In this document: one piece after another, positions 52,489 through 62,126 of the stretch
Numbering within the stretch: the stretch's first letter is position 1
Layout of the letters: every line of letters begins with the position of its first letter
Origin: Hoskinsella mucinilytica
GTDB lineage: Bacteria > Bacillota_I > Bacilli_A > Erysipelotrichales > Erysipelotrichaceae
Reading direction: 5' to 3'
Length of the DNA: 63,738 nucleotides
Assembly: GCF_045223415.1 (NCBI RefSeq)
Contig: NZ_JBEQZJ010000025.1
Span: 1 to 63,738, forward strand
Translations under genes and position numbers: made by a program
The notes under the pieces: generated by a model
What the model was told of the DNA's origin: nothing
Database searches by the model: none
What the model saw: only the letters and a program-made list of their open reading frames with translations

Positions 52489-53880
52489 CTATTTATTTGC
52501 AGTACCGCTAACCTGAACGGTTACCGTTGCATGCTTCAATTCATAGGTTGCCAGCTTATTCTTTCCTTCCACTGTCAACGAGATATCCTTATAGGTGCCT
52601 TCTTGCTCGATCTTGCTGACATCAACATAAATGCTGATATCATCTTTACCAATTTCATCAATTACCTTTTGAGCACCCTTAACGGTTACCTCACTTGTTG
52701 CATTCGAAGTATCATCTGCAACTACTTTATAAGTTAATCCGTCAATACCATTCTTCACTGTAATCGGTACATCCTTGACTGTCTTTTCTTTCGCATCTGC
52801 CAACTTAATATTGATATTGACTACACTAAAGCTTGTTTTAGAAACACCATTCATCAATGGCACCGGCATATTGATTTCTCGATTAGAAGTCAATGTACTA
52901 GCCGGTATTGTAATCGGCAAGGAATCGATCATATCTAAGATCTCCTGCTTACCAAACAGAGTTACCGTATCATGATCCAATGTATAAGATTCAATCGCTT
53001 TATCATTTGGCACGATACCTGTAGGAACAAGTTCTATTTTGACATCCTTACTAGGTTTGGTTACTTTTACACTTGCCTTCACCGTACTAGGCATGATATT
53101 CACATTCTCTATTTTATCTCCGTTGGCATCATATGCAAAAATCTTTGCAGTTTGTTCAAAATCCTCTGTGGTATCTTTATCCACCACGATCAATGCTTTT
53201 ACATAAGCAATCTTATCTAAAGTATCCTTGCTAGCACGAACAAATACTTCACCTTTCTCTAAGACCTGTTCACTTAAATCATACGTATTGTCCATAGAGC
53301 TTTTATTCACAAAATCATATCCGGGTGAGAAACGTCGAATACTGGTTTTCTTTATGGTAACAACAGCTGTAGAAGGATTTAATTTGATTTCCACTCTATT
53401 TGGCGCATTCTCTACCTCAAGGGTCACATTATGTGTTCCTTCGGTTAATCCGGTCAAATCAGCGATTACCTTGATATTTTGCTGTTGCTTTAAATTTTTG
53501 ATATCACTGATATCACCGACTGCAGACACTTGAACATTCTCAGGAAGACCGCTTACCTCAAATAATTGAGAACTTGTTCTTGCTTCTACATGAAAATTAT
53601 CACCTAAATCTTTATTGATCTTATCCGTTTCCAATAAAGCCTGTCCACCGGACATTGCGATATAAAAGAACATTGCAAGCACAAGAGCTACAAGCTTACC
53701 ATGCTTTTGATTGAATAACAGTTTATCCAACCAACCGCTTAACCAACGAAAAAATCTTGCTATCTGATTCTCTACATTGGCATACGTTTTCGCAAAATTC
53801 TGACTTTTTTCCGCAATCGCCTTCGCAAGCTCTGTTTTTCCTTCTGAGCTTAGCTGTGTTTTTTTCTTTTTCTTAGCCAT
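52489..53880 (-). CDS. cdaR: YbbR-domain protein, CdaA regulator
   Basis: Membrane-anchored partner of diadenylate cyclase, 463 residues. A basic N-terminal tail with many lysines is followed by a membrane helix near residues 62-80 (LVALVLAMFFYIAMSGG) and about four extracellular YbbR repeats (VQVSAVGDISDIKNL and similar strands). It abuts cdaA with a two-base gap. By family knowledge it modulates CdaA activity. Confidence 0.92.
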   Translation of the reverse strand: MAKKKKKTQLSSEGKTELAKAIAEKSQNFAKTYANVENQIARFFRWLSGWLDKLLFNQKHGKLVALVLAMFFYIAMSGGQALLETDKINKDLGDNFHVEARTSSQLFEVSGLPENVQVSAVGDISDIKNLKQQQNIKVIADLTGLTEGTHNVTLEVENAPNRVEIKLNPSTAVVTIKKTSIRRFSPGYDFVNKSSMDNTYDLSEQVLEKGEVFVRASKDTLDKIAYVKALIVVDKDTTEDFEQTAKIFAYDANGDKIENVNIMPSTVKASVKVTKPSKDVKIELVPTGIVPNDKAIESYTLDHDTVTLFGKQEILDMIDSLPITIPASTLTSNREINMPVPLMNGVSKTSFSVVNINIKLADAKEKTVKDVPITVKNGIDGLTYKVVADDTSNATSEVTVKGAQKVIDEIGKDDISIYVDVSKIEQEGTYKDISLTVEGKNKLATYELKHATVTVQVSGTANK

Positions 53881-53882
53881 GC

Positions 53883-55253
53883 TTATTTCCTCCCTTCATT
53901 TGAATCTTTTGGGGAAGATTCCACACGTTCATCATCATAGATGATTTCTTCGGCTTGAATCACATCATCCATGATTTCTTCAGTATGTTTCTTTTTTCGG
54001 GTCTTTTTCTTTGGCTTTTCTTCCTCTGTTTTGGAAGGTTCTTCTTTTTTCTTTTTTGGACGTCCACGTTTCTTAGGCTTTTCTTCCACAATTTCTTTTG
54101 GTTCCTCACTTATTGCCTGAACTTCCTTGGTATCTACTTGTTTATCCTCTTTTTTATCATCATCCTTCAAAGCATCCACAACGATGGTTTCGAATAATTG
54201 ATCAAGAGGTGCATCCTCTTGCGTCTGCATCAGATCCTCAATGCCAAGCTTTTCGATTTCATTATCTACAATGACATCATCACTTTGCAAGACATCCACA
54301 GGATCATCTTTCTTTGTTTTGGAATACTTATTCTCTTGTATATCCTTGGTTTTGTTCGCACGCTTTTTCCCTTTGAAATAATGGGAGAATACACCCGGCT
54401 TTTTACCATTGTTTGCTTCCATGGATTCTTTTAATGCTTCCTTCTCCAGATCTAGCTTATCTTCTTTTTCCTTGCCCGGTTGTTTTTGACAAACGATCAT
54501 CATCAAGAATTCATGCAAATGACTTGGAGATATGACAGATAGTTTTCCACCCTGTGCAACTGAAATGTTTCCTGTTTCCTCACTCACGATGATGGTCACA
54601 GAGTCCGTTATTTCACTGATTCCCACAGCAGCTCGATGTCTTGCACCATAGCTTGTAGGAAGCTCTCTTGTCGTCGGTGGGAAATAAGCAGCCGCACAAG
54701 CAATTTTTACTCCCTGTATGATGACAGCACCATCATGAAGTGGTGTCCCATATTGAAATATTGAACACAACAATTCACTGGAAACAACAGAATTCATTGG
54801 TGTTCCGGTTTTGATATAATCACTTAAAGAATGTCCTTGTTCCAAAGAAATCAATGCTCCGGTCTTTGTCTTAGACATTTCCGTACAAGCCTTTACCAGC
54901 TCCTCCACCAAGTTTTCTCTTTCATTATATGTTAATGTTGAGATTCGGGAGAATACATTCGTCTTTCCTATCTTTTCCAATATATTTCGAATTTCCGGTT
55001 GGAATATGATAATGATCGCAATGATACCCCAGTTCATGATTGCCCCAGTTATGGTTTCTATGGTATGAAGACCAAGGAAAGATGCCAGCCATTGTACAAT
55101 AACAATAACCAAAATCCCCTTAAAAATCTGAATGGTCCTAGAATTATTTTTCACAATTTTTAAAAGATAATAAAGCAATATCCACACACAGCCAATATCC
55201 ACCAGCTGTTTCAGGATCGTTAATAAGTTGCTAAGTGTCAGATACTTGAACAT
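53883..55253 (-). CDS. cdaA: Diadenylate cyclase CdaA with long C-terminal tail
   Basis: Makes c-di-AMP from two ATP. Three N-terminal membrane helices (about 15-95) precede the DAC domain with DGA at 174-176 (PLHDGAVIIQG) and RHR at 205-207 (SYGARHRAAVGIS). The typical enzyme ends near residue 270-280, but here the frame runs on to 456. The additional 180 or so residues are low-complexity and highly charged, with alternating Lys- and Glu/Asp-rich blocks such as KPKKRGRPKKKKEE. This tail is probably disordered and cytosolic. First gene of the cdaA-cdaR-glmM operon. Confidence 0.93.
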   Translation of the reverse strand: MFKYLTLSNLLTILKQLVDIGCVWILLYYLLKIVKNNSRTIQIFKGILVIVIVQWLASFLGLHTIETITGAIMNWGIIAIIIIFQPEIRNILEKIGKTNVFSRISTLTYNERENLVEELVKACTEMSKTKTGALISLEQGHSLSDYIKTGTPMNSVVSSELLCSIFQYGTPLHDGAVIIQGVKIACAAAYFPPTTRELPTSYGARHRAAVGISEITDSVTIIVSEETGNISVAQGGKLSVISPSHLHEFLMMIVCQKQPGKEKEDKLDLEKEALKESMEANNGKKPGVFSHYFKGKKRANKTKDIQENKYSKTKKDDPVDVLQSDDVIVDNEIEKLGIEDLMQTQEDAPLDQLFETIVVDALKDDDKKEDKQVDTKEVQAISEEPKEIVEEKPKKRGRPKKKKEEPSKTEEEKPKKKTRKKKHTEEIMDDVIQAEEIIYDDERVESSPKDSNEGRK

Positions 55254-55317
55254 AAAAACACTCCTCTCGCTAGATTATTATACCATAAACAGTAGCTATA
55301 TACCTATAGTTTTTCAA

Positions 55318-55348
55318 TACAAAAAGACATGCTGATGAAAGACATGTC
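55318..55348 (-). terminator. Terminator of the HAD phosphatase gene
   Basis: GACATG and CATGTC pair around an 11-base loop and are followed by TTTTTG on the minus strand. Confidence 0.65.
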
Positions 55349-56108
55349 ACATAAAATCTTGAATTGCTGATGCAATATCCGGATAGACACTTTGTGCTAC
55401 ATCAAGGATATCTTGTTGGGCATGTGCTACTGCCAACCCATGAAATTCCTCTAGCATAGGAATATCATTAAAAGAATCCCCTATCGCATAAATATCATCA
55501 TGTTGAAGATCATAATAGCTTTCGATCACATAAAGACCCTCTGCCTTGGAAACACCTTCAGGCACGATATCTACGCAATTGACATTTGGATAAGCAACCA
55601 CATACCCCTTAAACTGAGAATTGATGTAGGTGCTAATTTCATGGGCTAACATCTGATCATTCAAAGAAATGACCAACTGTGCGATCTTACCACGATCCAA
55701 TACCTCTTCCTCATTGGTGACTTCTTGCATATCCCCATATTTATGATCGATTTGATTTTCATCTACACGAACTTTATAACGATGATATCCATCATTGATC
55801 ACAAAGGAAACACAATCCAACGTTTTGATATAAGCAATGATATCCAAAGCTCGATTGAAATCCATATAAAGACATTGAAGCTTTTCTAGCTTTCCATCAT
55901 AGACAACACCGCCATTGTTCGCTATGATAAAATCAAATTCAAATTGATTTAGTTCTATTTCCTTTTTTATAGACTCCATACTTCTACCTGTTACCAGTCC
56001 AAACATATTTCCTGCTTTACGAAATGCATGAATCGCTTCTATATCTTTACGATCCACTGTTTTTGAGGTACGCAAGGTACCATCATAATCACTTGCCAAT
56101 ACTTTCAT
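55347..56108 (-). CDS. HAD-superfamily phosphatase (Cof type)
   Basis: HAD IIB (Cof/YwpJ) phosphatase of 253 residues, acting on sugar or nucleotide phosphates in the cytosol. The nucleophile motif is ASDYDGTLR at the N terminus, motif II lies in GLVTGRSM, and motif IV is YAIGDSFNDIPML near residue 210. The cap domain spans about 80-180. The substrate is unknown. Confidence 0.9.
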   Translation of the reverse strand: MKVLASDYDGTLRTSKTVDRKDIEAIHAFRKAGNMFGLVTGRSMESIKKEIELNQFEFDFIIANNGGVVYDGKLEKLQCLYMDFNRALDIIAYIKTLDCVSFVINDGYHRYKVRVDENQIDHKYGDMQEVTNEEEVLDRGKIAQLVISLNDQMLAHEISTYINSQFKGYVVAYPNVNCVDIVPEGVSKAEGLYVIESYYDLQHDDIYAIGDSFNDIPMLEEFHGLAVAHAQQDILDVAQSVYPDIASAIQDFM

Positions 56109-56215
56109 ACCATAAACCCTCCAACTACATTCATTTTACCAACTTTCAAACAAATTACAAGAAAATGTATAACTTTTTATTCCCTGTCCCATACTAGAGT
56201 CAGGAGGTGTTAGAA

Positions 56216-56377
56216 ATGGCACGTAAAAAATACCGCCCAGGAATGAACTGCGAAAAAACTGGTAAATATGCTTGTTATGACGCAGACGGCAAAGAAATGT
56301 ATAACGACATTGACGTCGAAGAGGGCAGACGTTTCCCTCCTTCTCAAGAAGAAGGCTGCTACTACGAAGAACAGTAG
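56216..56377 (+). CDS. YjzC-like small protein (53 aa)
   Basis: Small hydrophilic protein with a strong AGGAGG ribosome site. The pattern RPGMNCEKTGKYACYDADGKE, broken here between the two halves, and a later GRRFPPSQEEGCYY follow the layout of the YjzC family (RPG...TG.Y...G....FP), of unknown function. Three cysteines are spread along it. It lies between two minus-strand genes and ends in its own terminator. A TAATGA-like -10 is not clear, and the promoter was not found. Confidence 0.65.
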   Translation: MARKKYRPGMNCEKTGKYACYDADGKEMYNDIDVEEGRRFPPSQEEGCYYEEQ

Positions 56378-56394
56378 TCCAATTTAGAGAAAAT

Positions 56395-56435
56395 AAAAAA
56401 TCCTGCTTATCAATGATGGTGCTGCAGGGTTTTTT
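56395..56435. terminator. Bidirectional terminator between the YjzC-like gene and topB
   Basis: AAAAAATCCTGC and GCAGGGTTTTTT pair (one G-T pair) around a 17-base loop, with A and T tails on the two sides. Confidence 0.75.
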
Positions 56436-58575
56436 ATTTTTTATCTAAAAGACGATAGATTGCTCTACCATTTCTTACACCCATTTGTAAGATCTTCACA
56501 ATTTCTGTATCCTGTTGGATCAGTTTGACCAAACAATATTTATCCTTTAATAATTTTTCAGCCATCGGCTTACTGACTTCTTTACCGATATCCTTAAAAA
56601 AACGATCATCCTTCCAAATCGCAAACTTACACCCATTACGATAATTCACACAACCAAAGCCTTTGCTATGTTCTACGATTTTATTACCACAAACAGGACA
56701 TACTCCAATAGCTTCTCGATCATCATCGATCGGCACCTCACCTCCTGCCTTTAAATTAGACAGATTTTCTTTTAAATGAGGCGTAAACGCATCTAATACA
56801 CTTTGTACCAAGGTAGATACATCAGCATTTCCTTCCTTGATATCCTCTTGTATCACCCACCACTTAGCAGTCAGATCAGCTTTTTTTATTTCCTCAGGCA
56901 ATAGATGATAAAAATCTTTTCCAAGCTGTGTAGAAATGATATTTTTTCCTTTCATTTCCACATAGCCACGTTTGATCAATGTTTCTACGATCTGACTCCT
57001 TGTTGCACTGGTTCCGATGGAACCATTCTCCCCTTTTTTATCTTTATCCTTTTTCTTCAAGATTTCCTTAATTTCTTTATCTTCCACATATTTGGCGATG
57101 CTCGTCATATCTTTGATCAAAGATGCTTGTGTATAGCGCTTTGGAGGATTGGTTTGTTTTTCTAACACATTGGCATCATGCAAGGTAATCGGATACTCTC
57201 CCTTAGGAAGATCAAATTTACCGGCATCCTGATCCTCTGTTTCTTCCTTTTCTTGCTTGAAATATTGCTTATATCCTTCTTCTAATACAAAGGTGCTCGT
57301 CGCTTTAAGATCCCCATACGAACAAGGTATGACAGCACTTACTTGACGTTTTTTGATTGGTGGCAAAAACTGCATCAGATAACGATGACATATTTCCTCA
57401 TATACTTTACGTTCATCAGGCAACAATGCCTCTATACGAAAATCTGACATGGTCGGTATGATCGCATGATGTGCTGTAACAAATTTATCATTAAAGCATT
57501 CGGAATGAATCTGATAATCTACAGGATATGTTTCATTTAGCTTTTGCATGACATGAGGCAATACTTTATCAGCCTCTTGAAAATGCTCTTCCTTTAAATA
57601 TTGAGAATCACTTCGATTATAAGTAATTGCTTGATATTTATCACGTAAGGTCTGTGTGATTGCATCTGTTTTACTAAGATCAAAGCCATATTTGGTATTC
57701 ATATGCGCTTGTAATTTCGCTAAATTAAATGGTAAGGGTGGTTTGATATCCACAAGTTTTTCATCAACCTTAACCTTACGCTGAGGCTGTTCCATGATAT
57801 CATCCGCCATTTCCTGCATCACCTTTTGAGAAAGGATATGTTTTCCATCATCCAAAAGATCGTTTTTTGGCTTTAATGAAAAGTGAATATTTGTTTCAGG
57901 ATCTTTTACATCACCTTGTATCTCCATCTCATAGTATTTTTGCTTTTTGTGATGGTCGATCAATTCATCTCTTGTCACGATCAATCCAAGCGTAGGACTT
58001 TGTACCCTACCAACACTCATACCTTTCCTACGTAATGCCAAAGAATAAAGTCTGGAATAATTAATACCGACTACATAATCCGCAACTGCCCTAGCGTATG
58101 CACTTTTTCCAACTGCTCTTAAACGTTCATCGTTATCTATCAAGTCATGGAAAGCCTTTTTGATATTAGCCGGTGTATTATCATTGATATAAACTCGTTT
58201 TACCGGCTTATCATTTTTTGCATAATCTAAAATCTCATCAATCAGAAACTGTCCTTCATCATCAGGGTCACCTGCATGAATGATCTGATCACATTCCTTC
58301 ATCAAAGCAACGATCTGTTCTACTCGCTCCTTTTTTGAACCATCAGGTACTAGCTTCCATTGATCAAAACATATTGGAAGATCTTCTTTTCGCCATTGTT
58401 TATATTTTTTATCATATTCATCAGGCTCAGCCAAACGCAACAAATGCCCATATGCCCATGTAATGACCACATTCTTTTTTTCGATCACACCTCTTACTTC
58501 TTTATCTGGCCCATCGATTGCTTTGGCAATGGCTCTACCTAATTCCGGCTTTTCCGCTATGATCAATGACTTCAT
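56434..58575 (-). CDS. topB: DNA topoisomerase III
   Basis: Type IA topoisomerase of 713 residues that decatenates DNA. The Toprim start is MKSLIIAEKPELGRAIA, with the acidic HAGDPDDEGQFLIDEIL. The active-site Tyr is the first residue of YNRSDSQYL near position 310. A C-terminal four-cysteine zinc motif (CPVCGNKI and CVNYRNGC) ends the protein. Start chosen behind AAAGGAGGAACTTC; the open frame continues 22 codons upstream. Chromosomal context gives no sign of a plasmid or ICE copy, although many topB genes are on such elements. Confidence 0.94.
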   Translation of the reverse strand: MKSLIIAEKPELGRAIAKAIDGPDKEVRGVIEKKNVVITWAYGHLLRLAEPDEYDKKYKQWRKEDLPICFDQWKLVPDGSKKERVEQIVALMKECDQIIHAGDPDDEGQFLIDEILDYAKNDKPVKRVYINDNTPANIKKAFHDLIDNDERLRAVGKSAYARAVADYVVGINYSRLYSLALRRKGMSVGRVQSPTLGLIVTRDELIDHHKKQKYYEMEIQGDVKDPETNIHFSLKPKNDLLDDGKHILSQKVMQEMADDIMEQPQRKVKVDEKLVDIKPPLPFNLAKLQAHMNTKYGFDLSKTDAITQTLRDKYQAITYNRSDSQYLKEEHFQEADKVLPHVMQKLNETYPVDYQIHSECFNDKFVTAHHAIIPTMSDFRIEALLPDERKVYEEICHRYLMQFLPPIKKRQVSAVIPCSYGDLKATSTFVLEEGYKQYFKQEKEETEDQDAGKFDLPKGEYPITLHDANVLEKQTNPPKRYTQASLIKDMTSIAKYVEDKEIKEILKKKDKDKKGENGSIGTSATRSQIVETLIKRGYVEMKGKNIISTQLGKDFYHLLPEEIKKADLTAKWWVIQEDIKEGNADVSTLVQSVLDAFTPHLKENLSNLKAGGEVPIDDDREAIGVCPVCGNKIVEHSKGFGCVNYRNGCKFAIWKDDRFFKDIGKEVSKPMAEKLLKDKYCLVKLIQQDTEIVKILQMGVRNGRAIYRLLDKK

Positions 58576-58707
58576 GAAGTTCCTCCTTTTCACATGTTTT
58601 TTAATTATAACACAATTTAAAACACCTGCGCAAAAAAACAAAGCAACCAGATCCTTTCCCTTGCTTAGCTTTTCATGTAACTTTTCCTATGTATGTGAAT
58701 ATCAAAA

Positions 58708-58741
58708 AAAGCACAGGATCTTAAGTAAAACCCTGTACTTT
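58708..58741 (-). terminator. Terminator of the serC-serA operon
   Basis: AAAGTACAGG and CCTGTGCTTT form a ten-pair stem with one G-T pair, followed by seven T on the minus strand. Confidence 0.8.
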
Positions 58742-58746
58742 CTTTA

Positions 58747-59904
58747 TTATTTTACAATCAAACGAACTGATTTGATGCCATCCTGAGCTGCCAATTTATC
58801 CAACAGTTCCTGACTGATCTCATCATTTGTTTCCAAAATGGTATAAGCATAATCTTTTTTTGCTTTGTTTGCCATATTTTCAATGTTAATACCAACATTC
58901 GCAAGTTTTGTTGTCATTTCACCAACCATGTTTGGTATATTTTTATTGATGATACAAATACGATATTTTGCTTCCTGAGCCATCTGAATATCCGGCATAT
59001 TAACAGAATGAGTAATATTACCGTTCTCTAAATAGTCACGAATTTCATTTGCCGCCATAACAGCACAATTATCTTCACTTTCAGGAGTAGATGCTCCAAG
59101 ATGAGGCACACCTATGACATTATCAAATGCCAATAATTCTTTTGTAGGGAAATCTGTAACATAACATCCAACCTTACCAGATGCAAGTGCTTTTGCCATT
59201 GCTTCTTCATCGACCAAACCACCACGTGCAAAGTTTAAGATACGTACGCCATCCTTCATTAAATCAAATGCCTCAGCTCCTACAATGTTTTTTGTAGCTT
59301 CCATATAAGGAACATGTACTGTAATGTAATCACATTCTTCAAAGATCGTTTTCAAATCTTTTGCATGATTGATTCTTGCCTTTAATGTCCAAGCTGCCTG
59401 AACAGAAATATATGGGTCATAACCGTAAACTTCCATATCCATTGCGGCTGCCGCATTTGCTACCTGAACACCAATTGCGCCTAACCCGATGACACCAAGC
59501 TTTTTGCCTGCGATTTCAGGTCCCACAAAATTACTTTTTCCTTTTTCGATCACTTTGCTGATATCATCTTCTTCCAAAGATCTTACCCAATTGATACCTT
59601 GTGCAATCTTTCTTCCGGAAAGAATCAAAGAAGCAATAACCAACTCCTTAACGGCATTGGCATTGGCACCTGGTGTATTAAATACAACGATTCCCTCTTC
59701 AGCACAACGATCCAAAGGAATATTATTGACACCAGCACCAGCTCTGGCAATACATTTCAAATCTTTCGCAAACGTTACATCATGTAACTTTGCACTACGT
59801 ACCATGATTGCATCATAGTTATCAAAATCTTCGCTACATTCATAGTCTGCATTAAATTGATCTAAACCAATTTGTGCGATTTTATTAAATAATTTTATCT
59901 TCAT
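58747..59904 (-). CDS. serA: D-3-phosphoglycerate dehydrogenase
   Basis: First step of serine biosynthesis, NAD+-dependent. The 385-residue protein is the short type: a catalytic/NAD domain with LGVIGLGAIGVQVANAAAAM near residue 135, the Arg of NFARGGLVDEEAM, the GVPHLGASTPES motif with the catalytic His, and a C-terminal ACT domain (about 312-385) for feedback or oligomerisation. It lies 21 bases downstream of serC. Confidence 0.95.
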   Translation of the reverse strand: MKIKLFNKIAQIGLDQFNADYECSEDFDNYDAIMVRSAKLHDVTFAKDLKCIARAGAGVNNIPLDRCAEEGIVVFNTPGANANAVKELVIASLILSGRKIAQGINWVRSLEEDDISKVIEKGKSNFVGPEIAGKKLGVIGLGAIGVQVANAAAAMDMEVYGYDPYISVQAAWTLKARINHAKDLKTIFEECDYITVHVPYMEATKNIVGAEAFDLMKDGVRILNFARGGLVDEEAMAKALASGKVGCYVTDFPTKELLAFDNVIGVPHLGASTPESEDNCAVMAANEIRDYLENGNITHSVNMPDIQMAQEAKYRICIINKNIPNMVGEMTTKLANVGINIENMANKAKKDYAYTILETNDEISQELLDKLAAQDGIKSVRLIVK

Positions 59905-59925
59905 AAAATATTAGCTCTCCCTTTT

Positions 59926-61011
59926 TTATTTGTTCTCTGCTTCAAATTTCTTCATGAAATCTATTAATTTTTCAACACCCTCTACCGGCATAGCATTGTA
60001 AATAGAAGCACGCATACCACCAACAGCACGATGTCCTTTCAAATTGCTCATACCTGCAGCTGCACTTTCTTTCGCAAATTTTGCGTCTAGTTCAGCATTA
60101 GGTGAACGGAATGTAACATTCATCATAGAACGATCTGCTTTATTTGCAGTTGTAGTATAGAAATCAGAACCATCTAAATAATCATACAGCATTGCTGCTT
60201 TCTTTCTGTTCTTTTCCTGCATTACTTCTACTCCGCCCATGTTTTCGATCCATTCCAAAACAAGTCCTAGAATATAGATTGCATAAGTTGGAGGTGTATT
60301 GTACATAGAATCTTTATCAGCTAATGTTTTATAATCTAATAAGACAGGAGTATTTTCTTTTGCATTTCCCATCAGATCCTCACGTACGATACCAACAGTT
60401 AAACCAGCACAGCCCATGTTTTTCTGTGCACCTGCGAAAATGATACCAAACTTAGATACATCAATCGGTTTACTTAAGATATCACTGGACATATCAGCTA
60501 CGATCGGTACGTTTCCTGTTTCAGGCACATATTGCCATTCAGTACCATAAATCGTATTGTTTGCGCAAAGATAAACATAATCAGCATCTGCATTTAATGT
60601 CAGATCCTGCTGAGCGGGAATATACGTATAATCTTTATCCTTGCTAGTTGCAGCAACACTAATATCTCCATATTTACATGCTTCTTTATAAGCTTTGTCC
60701 GCAAAATAACCAGTCACGATATAATCAGCTTTTCCCTTGTTCAATAAGTTCAAAGGTACCATTGAGAATTGCATGGTTCCTCCTCCTTGCATGAACAATA
60801 CTTTATAGTTGTCAGGTATATTCAAAATGCGGCGTAATCTTGCCTGCGTATTTGTAATGATTTCATCATATGCTTTGGAACGATGACTCATCTCCATGAC
60901 CGACATTCCACTACCCTCATAGTTTAACATCTGCGATTGTGCTTTCTGTAATACCTCCAGTGGCAGCATGGATGGTCCTGCTGAAAAATTGAAAATTCTG
61001 TTTTCGGCCAT
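59926..61011 (-). CDS. serC: Phosphoserine aminotransferase
   Basis: Second step of serine biosynthesis: PLP-dependent transamination of 3-phosphohydroxypyruvate. The 361 residues show the N-terminal RIFNFSAGPSMLP, MQGGGTMQFSMVP, the PLP lysine in IIFAGAQKNMGCAG and the GHRAVGGMRASIYNAMP C-terminal motif. I chose the ATG of MAENR; a GTG four codons earlier is within the GGAAGG ribosome site. Phosphoserine phosphatase is not in the operon. Confidence 0.96.
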   Translation of the reverse strand: MAENRIFNFSAGPSMLPLEVLQKAQSQMLNYEGSGMSVMEMSHRSKAYDEIITNTQARLRRILNIPDNYKVLFMQGGGTMQFSMVPLNLLNKGKADYIVTGYFADKAYKEACKYGDISVAATSKDKDYTYIPAQQDLTLNADADYVYLCANNTIYGTEWQYVPETGNVPIVADMSSDILSKPIDVSKFGIIFAGAQKNMGCAGLTVGIVREDLMGNAKENTPVLLDYKTLADKDSMYNTPPTYAIYILGLVLEWIENMGGVEVMQEKNRKKAAMLYDYLDGSDFYTTTANKADRSMMNVTFRSPNAELDAKFAKESAAAGMSNLKGHRAVGGMRASIYNAMPVEGVEKLIDFMKKFEAENK

Positions 61012-61060
61012 AAATATCGGCACCTTCCTTTCTTCTTAACATCATATGTTAGTGATTTCA

Positions 61061-61069
61061 ATTATAGCA
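61061..61069 (-). promoter_or_regulatory. Promoter -10 of the serC-serA operon
   Basis: TGCTATAAT on the minus strand is an extended -10 about 50 bases before the serC start. The -35 is weak, which fits control by an activator. Confidence 0.55.
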
Positions 61070-61154
61070 CAAATGAAATAAAATGAAAGAGTCTTTGAAA
61101 AGTTTTGTAATAAAAATGGAAGAAGTTTTCTTAATGTAGACAATTCAAAGTCAT

Positions 61155-61169
61155 TTGTTCACAAAACAA
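61155..61169. promoter_or_regulatory. Candidate LysR-type operator
   Basis: TTGTT-CACAA-AACAA is a 15-base dyad fitting the T-N11-A pattern of LysR regulators. It sits between the divergent serC and LysR promoters. Assignment is by position and pattern only. Confidence 0.45.
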
Positions 61170-61202
61170 GAACACAACATTCTTTTCCTTTTTCTATTTC
61201 CA

Positions 61203-61211
61203 TGATATACT
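61203..61211 (+). promoter_or_regulatory. Extended -10 promoter of the LysR-family gene
   Basis: TGATATACT is an extended -10 only 23 bases upstream of the start codon, with AAGGAG between. Confidence 0.55.
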
Positions 61212-61233
61212 ATTGGAAAAAGGAGTTTTATCT

Positions 61234-62106
61234 ATGCTAGACTATCGTTTATATACGTTTCTTACCTTATCAAAAACATTAAATTATACGAAAGCCGCCG
61301 ATATTTTATGCATCACGCAGCCTGCAGTATCCCAACATATCCGTTATTTAGAAACTACGTATCAAGTTAAGCTCTTTGAACATCAAGGAAAAAATTTAAC
61401 TTTAACAAGACAGGGTGAATACCTTGCGAACTGTTTACATACCATGGCATCTGATGAAAAAAGGATCATGGAGACCATGCAGAATATCCATGAAGTCAAA
61501 CATTTGAAATTCGGTGCTACCTTGACCATAGGTGAATATATCTTACCTGAGAAGATCCATACCTTTTTAAAAACCCACCCTAATACCAATATGACCATGA
61601 TCGTGGAAAACACCGCAAACCTTTTGGAAATGCTAGAAGCAGGTGATATTAGTTTTGCAATCGTAGAGGGATACTTTCCTTCTCATCGATATGTACATAA
61701 ATCAATCAGCACACAGCCTTATGTTGCTTTAAAAGGCTCTAATTATCAAACAAAACAGGAAATCCGGTGTCTAAAAGATCTACTATCAGAACGCTTGATC
61801 ATAAGAGAAGAAGGCAGTGGCACAAGAGAAATTTTAGAACGTATATTAAAGGAAAACAACCTTACCATCAAAGACTTTTCTAACGCCATTGAAATTGGTA
61901 ACATGAATGCTATTAAATATCTTGTTCAAGAAAACATGGGCATTACCTTCCTTTATGAAGCTGCAGTAGAAGATGAATTAAAAAAAGGAACCATGCAGAG
62001 GATTCCTTTAAATGATTTTCACATTCAACGTGAATTCACTTTTATTACCTTAAAAGACACGATTTTTATGGATGAATATGAAGAATTTCTATCTAGTTTA
62101 TTATAA
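61234..62106 (+). CDS. LysR-family transcriptional regulator
   Basis: Regulator of 290 residues. The N-terminal winged helix-turn-helix contains LNYTKAADILCITQPAVSQHI, split between helices, and the typical LFEHQGKNLTLTRQGE wing. The C-terminal periplasmic-binding-like effector domain spans about 90-290 (FGATLTIGEYILP). ATG chosen behind AAGGAGTTTTATCT; an upstream start at 61213 precedes that site. It diverges from serC-serA and converges on azlD, so serine metabolism is the first guess for its target. Confidence 0.9.
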   Translation: MLDYRLYTFLTLSKTLNYTKAADILCITQPAVSQHIRYLETTYQVKLFEHQGKNLTLTRQGEYLANCLHTMASDEKRIMETMQNIHEVKHLKFGATLTIGEYILPEKIHTFLKTHPNTNMTMIVENTANLLEMLEAGDISFAIVEGYFPSHRYVHKSISTQPYVALKGSNYQTKQEIRCLKDLLSERLIIREEGSGTREILERILKENNLTIKDFSNAIEIGNMNAIKYLVQENMGITFLYEAAVEDELKKGTMQRIPLNDFHIQREFTFITLKDTIFMDEYEEFLSSLL

Positions 62107-62126
62107 GCGAGCAATCGCTTTTTTTA
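62104..62126 (+). terminator. Terminator of the LysR-family gene
   Basis: AAGCGA and TCGCTT pair around a short loop and are followed by seven T. It overlaps the azlD stop codon. Confidence 0.75.
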
